Part shown: positions 61,544-64,000 of the stretch, piece after piece
How positions within the stretch are numbered: position 1 is the stretch's first letter
Layout of the letters: every line of letters starts with the position of its first letter
DNA from: Ramazzottius varieornatus
Lineage: Eukaryota > Tardigrada > Eutardigrada > Parachela > Ramazzottiidae
DNA: 64,000 bases
Assembly: GCA_001949185.1 (NCBI GenBank)
Contig: BDGG01000002.1
Location: forward strand, 3,171,679-3,235,678
Reading direction: 5' to 3'
Program-made: the position numbers and the translations under genes
The notes under the pieces: model-generated
What the model saw: only the letters and a program-made list of their open reading frames with translations
Told to the model about the DNA's origin: nothing
The model's database searches: none

Positions 61544-62400
61544 ATGGCCACCCATGCTCCTCGATGTTGGTATTTGAGTCCAGCTATCAAGAAGGATCAA
61601 CATCGCTTCGAGAAAAATCAGGATCCCGGTGAGCCGCGGTTACTGACGGACGAAGAAGTGTACATCGAGACCGAAGTCATCGTCGGCTACGTAAGTATAC
61701 TCTTACCACGAGTGATACCTTCGAATTGTGTTCTATCATTGCCGGCTTCTTCTTAGCTGCCGCTGAACTCCACCGACGACAAGAAGATCGAGGAACAGGC
61801 TAGGGAAATCATGAACATGGGATATGCGGTCACTATCGAAGTTGACGCGGAAAAGGACGGAGAAGAAGCTTTCGAGAAAACAGTAAAACAAATATAACTC
61901 GGGATGCCCATCCTAGGACAGGTTTTTTCCCCGGTGTTTCATGTTTTTCGTATTGTCATCCCCTATTTTACAGACGGAAGGGTTTTGGGAACCCCATGTT
62001 CACAACCAGCCTTCCATCCGTTTGACAACCAGAGGTTCAACATACGTGGATACTTTGGACATCAACGGGCGAATGATCCGCATTCATCTGCAGCGCCCTG
62101 GGGAATACGCTATTCTGCCGGAAGGTAAACTGGCATTTTCCGGTCGTTCTTGCGGTCAAAAAAACAAATGCGTCAAAGTTCTGCATTACAGGAAATTTTC
62201 ATCGTGTCTGTCCGGATACGAATAAGCACGTTAAGATGTGCATCATGTTCTACGACAAGAGCGGGTGGAATCAGCACAAGTACCCGGAAGGAGACCAGAC
62301 TGATTCGTACAAGCGTTATAAGGACCGAATGCTGGCTGTACGAAGATCTTTGGATTTCCCGTACAAGAAAGGACCGGTTTCCGTCAACGCTAAGCTATAA
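61544..62400 (+). CDS. Acireductone dioxygenase-like cupin with a changed metal site
   Basis: 210 residues in four exons: 61544-61690, 61757-61882, 61974-62124, 62192-62400; phases close. The layout resembles acireductone dioxygenase (ADI1/ARD, methionine salvage): an N-terminal CWYL..., a helical middle, then the cupin core. In ARD the core reads H-x-H-x-D-E-E-I-R and later GIYHRF, giving ligands His, His, Glu, His. Here it reads EPHVHNQPSIRL and later PEGNFHRVCPD. Both first His and the last His are kept, but the Glu position is Ser. The rest follows ARD spacing (MIRIHLQRPGEYAILPEG for WIRI..KGDMI.LPAG). The C-terminus ends FPYKKGPVSVNAKL. It may be a three-His cupin with altered activity, or a distinct cupin subfamily; the assignment rests on alignment by eye. 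Start: first ATG after a stop-containing leader. Confidence 0.7.
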
Positions 62401-62565
62401 AGCCAAAGACATTCGCCATTACTACCGATAGACTTTCCACTCCATCTTACAGCTTGGTTCATTTATCTGATGATCAGCAATACTGCAGTCCATTTGTTCG
62501 AAACCCGTACACCATTCTTCCATTTCACATTGGCAAAATTGCCATAAACACATGGGGGGCTCGTC

Positions 62566-62947
62566 ATGGAGTTTTTTGATTGTTTGTTCATTCGACGCAA
62601 CAACCTGTTGCATTCACTTTTCGCTCTTCAAAAAGAGAAACAACTTCTAGAACCCGAAGATTACATGAAGTCTTTGACAGCGCTGCATTCGGTAAAATGG
62701 ACTGTGAAGGCATGGTTAGAAGTTGACAGTTCGACTTACGAAGATCAGGAAACTGCTTCTGCAAAGCCGGTACGTTTCCCATGGTAGATAACGAGTAGTT
62801 GATTGTCGACAGAGACTGATTGTCAGTAGACTTTGACGTCACTTTCCTCTGTTTTTGGCAAGCTGTACGGTTGATGTTTACTGGTTGCAGTTTGAAATGG
62901 AAGAACAGTATCCGGAATTAGAACGAGTGGACTGTATAGCAATTTAG
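62566..62947 (+). CDS. Small two-exon gene of unknown function
   Basis: 86 residues. Exon 1, 62566-62769, is MEFFDCLFIRRNNLLHSLFA..., continuing EKQLLEPEDYMKSLTALHSV; the donor is GTACGT. Exon 2, 62891-62947 (acceptor TTGCAG), adds FEMEEQYPELERVDCIAI and a TAG. The phase fits. It looks helical, acidic towards the end, with no membrane segment or known motif. An additional upstream exon ending before 62489 is possible. It might be the 3' end of a larger gene. Confidence 0.45.
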
Positions 62948-63271
62948 CCAGGATAACTTAATAGCGCGCTTCCAGACGTGACATCATGAAGACATCCAGT
63001 ACATGAAGTATATCTTTTTGTCAAGTACATTATTTCCATATTCGATGTTTAACCAGCACATTATTTCTAAACGTGCGAGAGACAAATATTAACACCGCAG
63101 TGACTACTTTAGTCAGTTCCAAAAACCATTCCTTCCGCTGTGTCGGCTGTCCTTTTAGAAGGATTCAGCAGGGATTAGTGGGTTCGTTACGACACCCTCG
63201 TCCCATGGCTGAGGATCTTTCCACGGTACCCACCATCCTTCCCTGTATCAAGTCAGAAGAAACCGGTTAGT
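62948..63271. other. Intergenic, convergent ends
   Basis: About 320 bases between the small gene and the sulfatase stop. I see nothing in it beyond flanking UTR-like sequence. Confidence 0.4.
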
Positions 63272-64000
63272 CTAATGTCGCATGGTAGAACGTACAAGAT
63301 CCGCCGGAACTGACCAGTTGTCGGGATTGGAAGCAGGATCGTAGCCCTTGATGGCCGCTGGATAGGAACTGGCGTTGTAGCCTTGAATCTTCCCCTGGAT
63401 CAACTTGAGCATGGCGGGGTAGCTTTCGGCAATGTTCTGCAATACAGGCTGTCAAAATGCACAACATAAGCAAGACCTTGACACCTGATACGTACGTTGA
63501 GTTCGCATGGATCGTTGGTCAGATCGAAGAGGCAGTCGCTAACGTTGGGTCTGCAGGGGTTGACTTCGATGCCTTCGGGGAAGTTGCAGTTAACAGCAAC
63601 AGGTGTCCATGTCTTCCAGTCGGGTACTTCGTCGTTCCTGCCGGCATTGGTGCCCTCTGGTGCCCACCTGAATGAATATCCATATAACATTGTACAGCGC
63701 CCGTACGGGAGAGCCCTATTTTCTAGTTGACCAATACAATCGGAGTTGCAAACGCTCATGGCTTACCATCCTAAATATGAGTTGTCCATGACATTTCCAC
63801 CAATGACTTTGTAGAGCCCGCCATACTGGTCTTCGTACAACATTGCGTACTGGTGACCGAGGCTGTCGATATTGTTGGGCAGCTCCTTCCGCGGTCCGTA
63901 ATTCAAGCCGGCTGCAATTAAAGAAGGGAAGTTTTTCCAAGTATTCATGCTTTATGGTATTGCGCCTGTTTTTCGCTTACATTGAATGGATTTCCACTGA
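63272..64000 (-). CDS. Arylsulfatase B-like sulfatase, 3' end (5' part beyond the window)
   Basis: C-terminal third of an extracellular or lysosomal sulfatase of the arylsulfatase B/I/J type, which removes sulfate esters from glycosaminoglycan-type substrates. Exons: 63981-beyond 64000, 63767-63911, 63496-63667, 63272-63436, with matching phases. The partial first exon reads QWKSIQ and continues GLNYGPRKELPNNIDSLGHQ, matching the family pattern D-x-W-K-x-I-x-x-G...R-x-E-x-x-x-N-I-D. Then GGNVMDNSYLGWWAPEGTNA, VSDCLFDLTNDPCELNN (the family's CLF.(I/L)..DP.E motif) and IAESYPAMLKLIQGKI. The stop is at 63272. The catalytic formylglycine motif C-x-P-x-R would lie outside the window and cannot be checked. 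Confidence 0.9.

Overview
This is animal nuclear DNA. Protein genes are cut into many short exons by mostly small introns (often 55-110 bases, usually GT-AG), the products are typical animal proteins (nicotinic receptor, ADAR, PRMT5, CUB/LDLa/trypsin proteases), and the sequence between and inside genes is crowded with DNA transposons. Genes are compact and the proteins rather divergent from vertebrate ones. A small-genome invertebrate is clear; a tardigrade-like ecdysozoan is my guess only and is not shown by the sequence. Gene models were assembled by hand from conserved protein motifs, splice signals and reading-frame phase. For the best ones (kinase, HtrA2, ADAR, PRMT5, SPTLC2, nAChR, MFSD6, ADAT1, protease 1, the cupin gene) the summed exon lengths close in frame.

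Layout. 0.5-5.3 kb, minus: an STK32/YANK protein kinase. 5.3-9.5 kb: no gene, but several inverted-repeat elements, one with 175-base terminal repeats. 9.5-11.6 kb, minus: an HtrA2-type mitochondrial serine protease. 12.4-15.0 kb, minus: an ADAR RNA adenosine deaminase with one double-stranded RNA binding domain, followed downstream by a 33-base-arm hairpin. 15.15-18.4 kb, plus: PRMT5, head to head with ADAR across 170 bases. 20.1-23.3 kb, plus: serine palmitoyltransferase subunit 2. 24.0-26.6 kb, plus: an alpha-type nicotinic acetylcholine receptor subunit. 26.8-30.4 kb, plus: two related four-helix membrane genes of unknown function, one frameshifted, the other running into a transposon. 31.0-33.5 kb, minus: an MFSD6-like transporter. 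34.8-35.4 kb: fragments of an unidentified minus-strand gene. 36.7-40.0 kb: a decayed non-LTR retrotransposon. 41.4-44.7 kb: a PIF/Harbinger transposon with both of its genes, terminal repeats and a 3-base target duplication. 45-46.5 kb: small elements, one hAT-like with an 8-base duplication.

48.2-50.4 kb, plus: ADAT1, the tRNA adenosine deaminase. 50.75-51.7 kb: an unidentified minus-strand gene. 52.2-57.3 kb, plus: a tandem pair of CUB-like/LDLa/trypsin proteases with hydrophobic C-termini. 58.3-59.5 kb, minus: a low-complexity Tyr/Pro/Ser- and Gly/Asn-rich protein. 60.3-60.8 kb: a broken pogo-like transposase. 61.5-62.4 kb, plus: an acireductone-dioxygenase-like cupin lacking the usual metal-binding glutamate. 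62.6-62.9 kb: a small two-exon gene. 63.3-64 kb, minus: the 3' end of an arylsulfatase B-like gene that continues past the window.

The host genes do not form one pathway. The recurrent themes are RNA adenosine deamination (ADAR and ADAT1 in one window) and heavy colonisation of introns by palindromic elements, above all one family with a GTGGCGCAC/GTGCGCCAC core found in introns of the kinase, PRMT5, SPTLC2 (twice) and ADAT1 and inside the Harbinger element.
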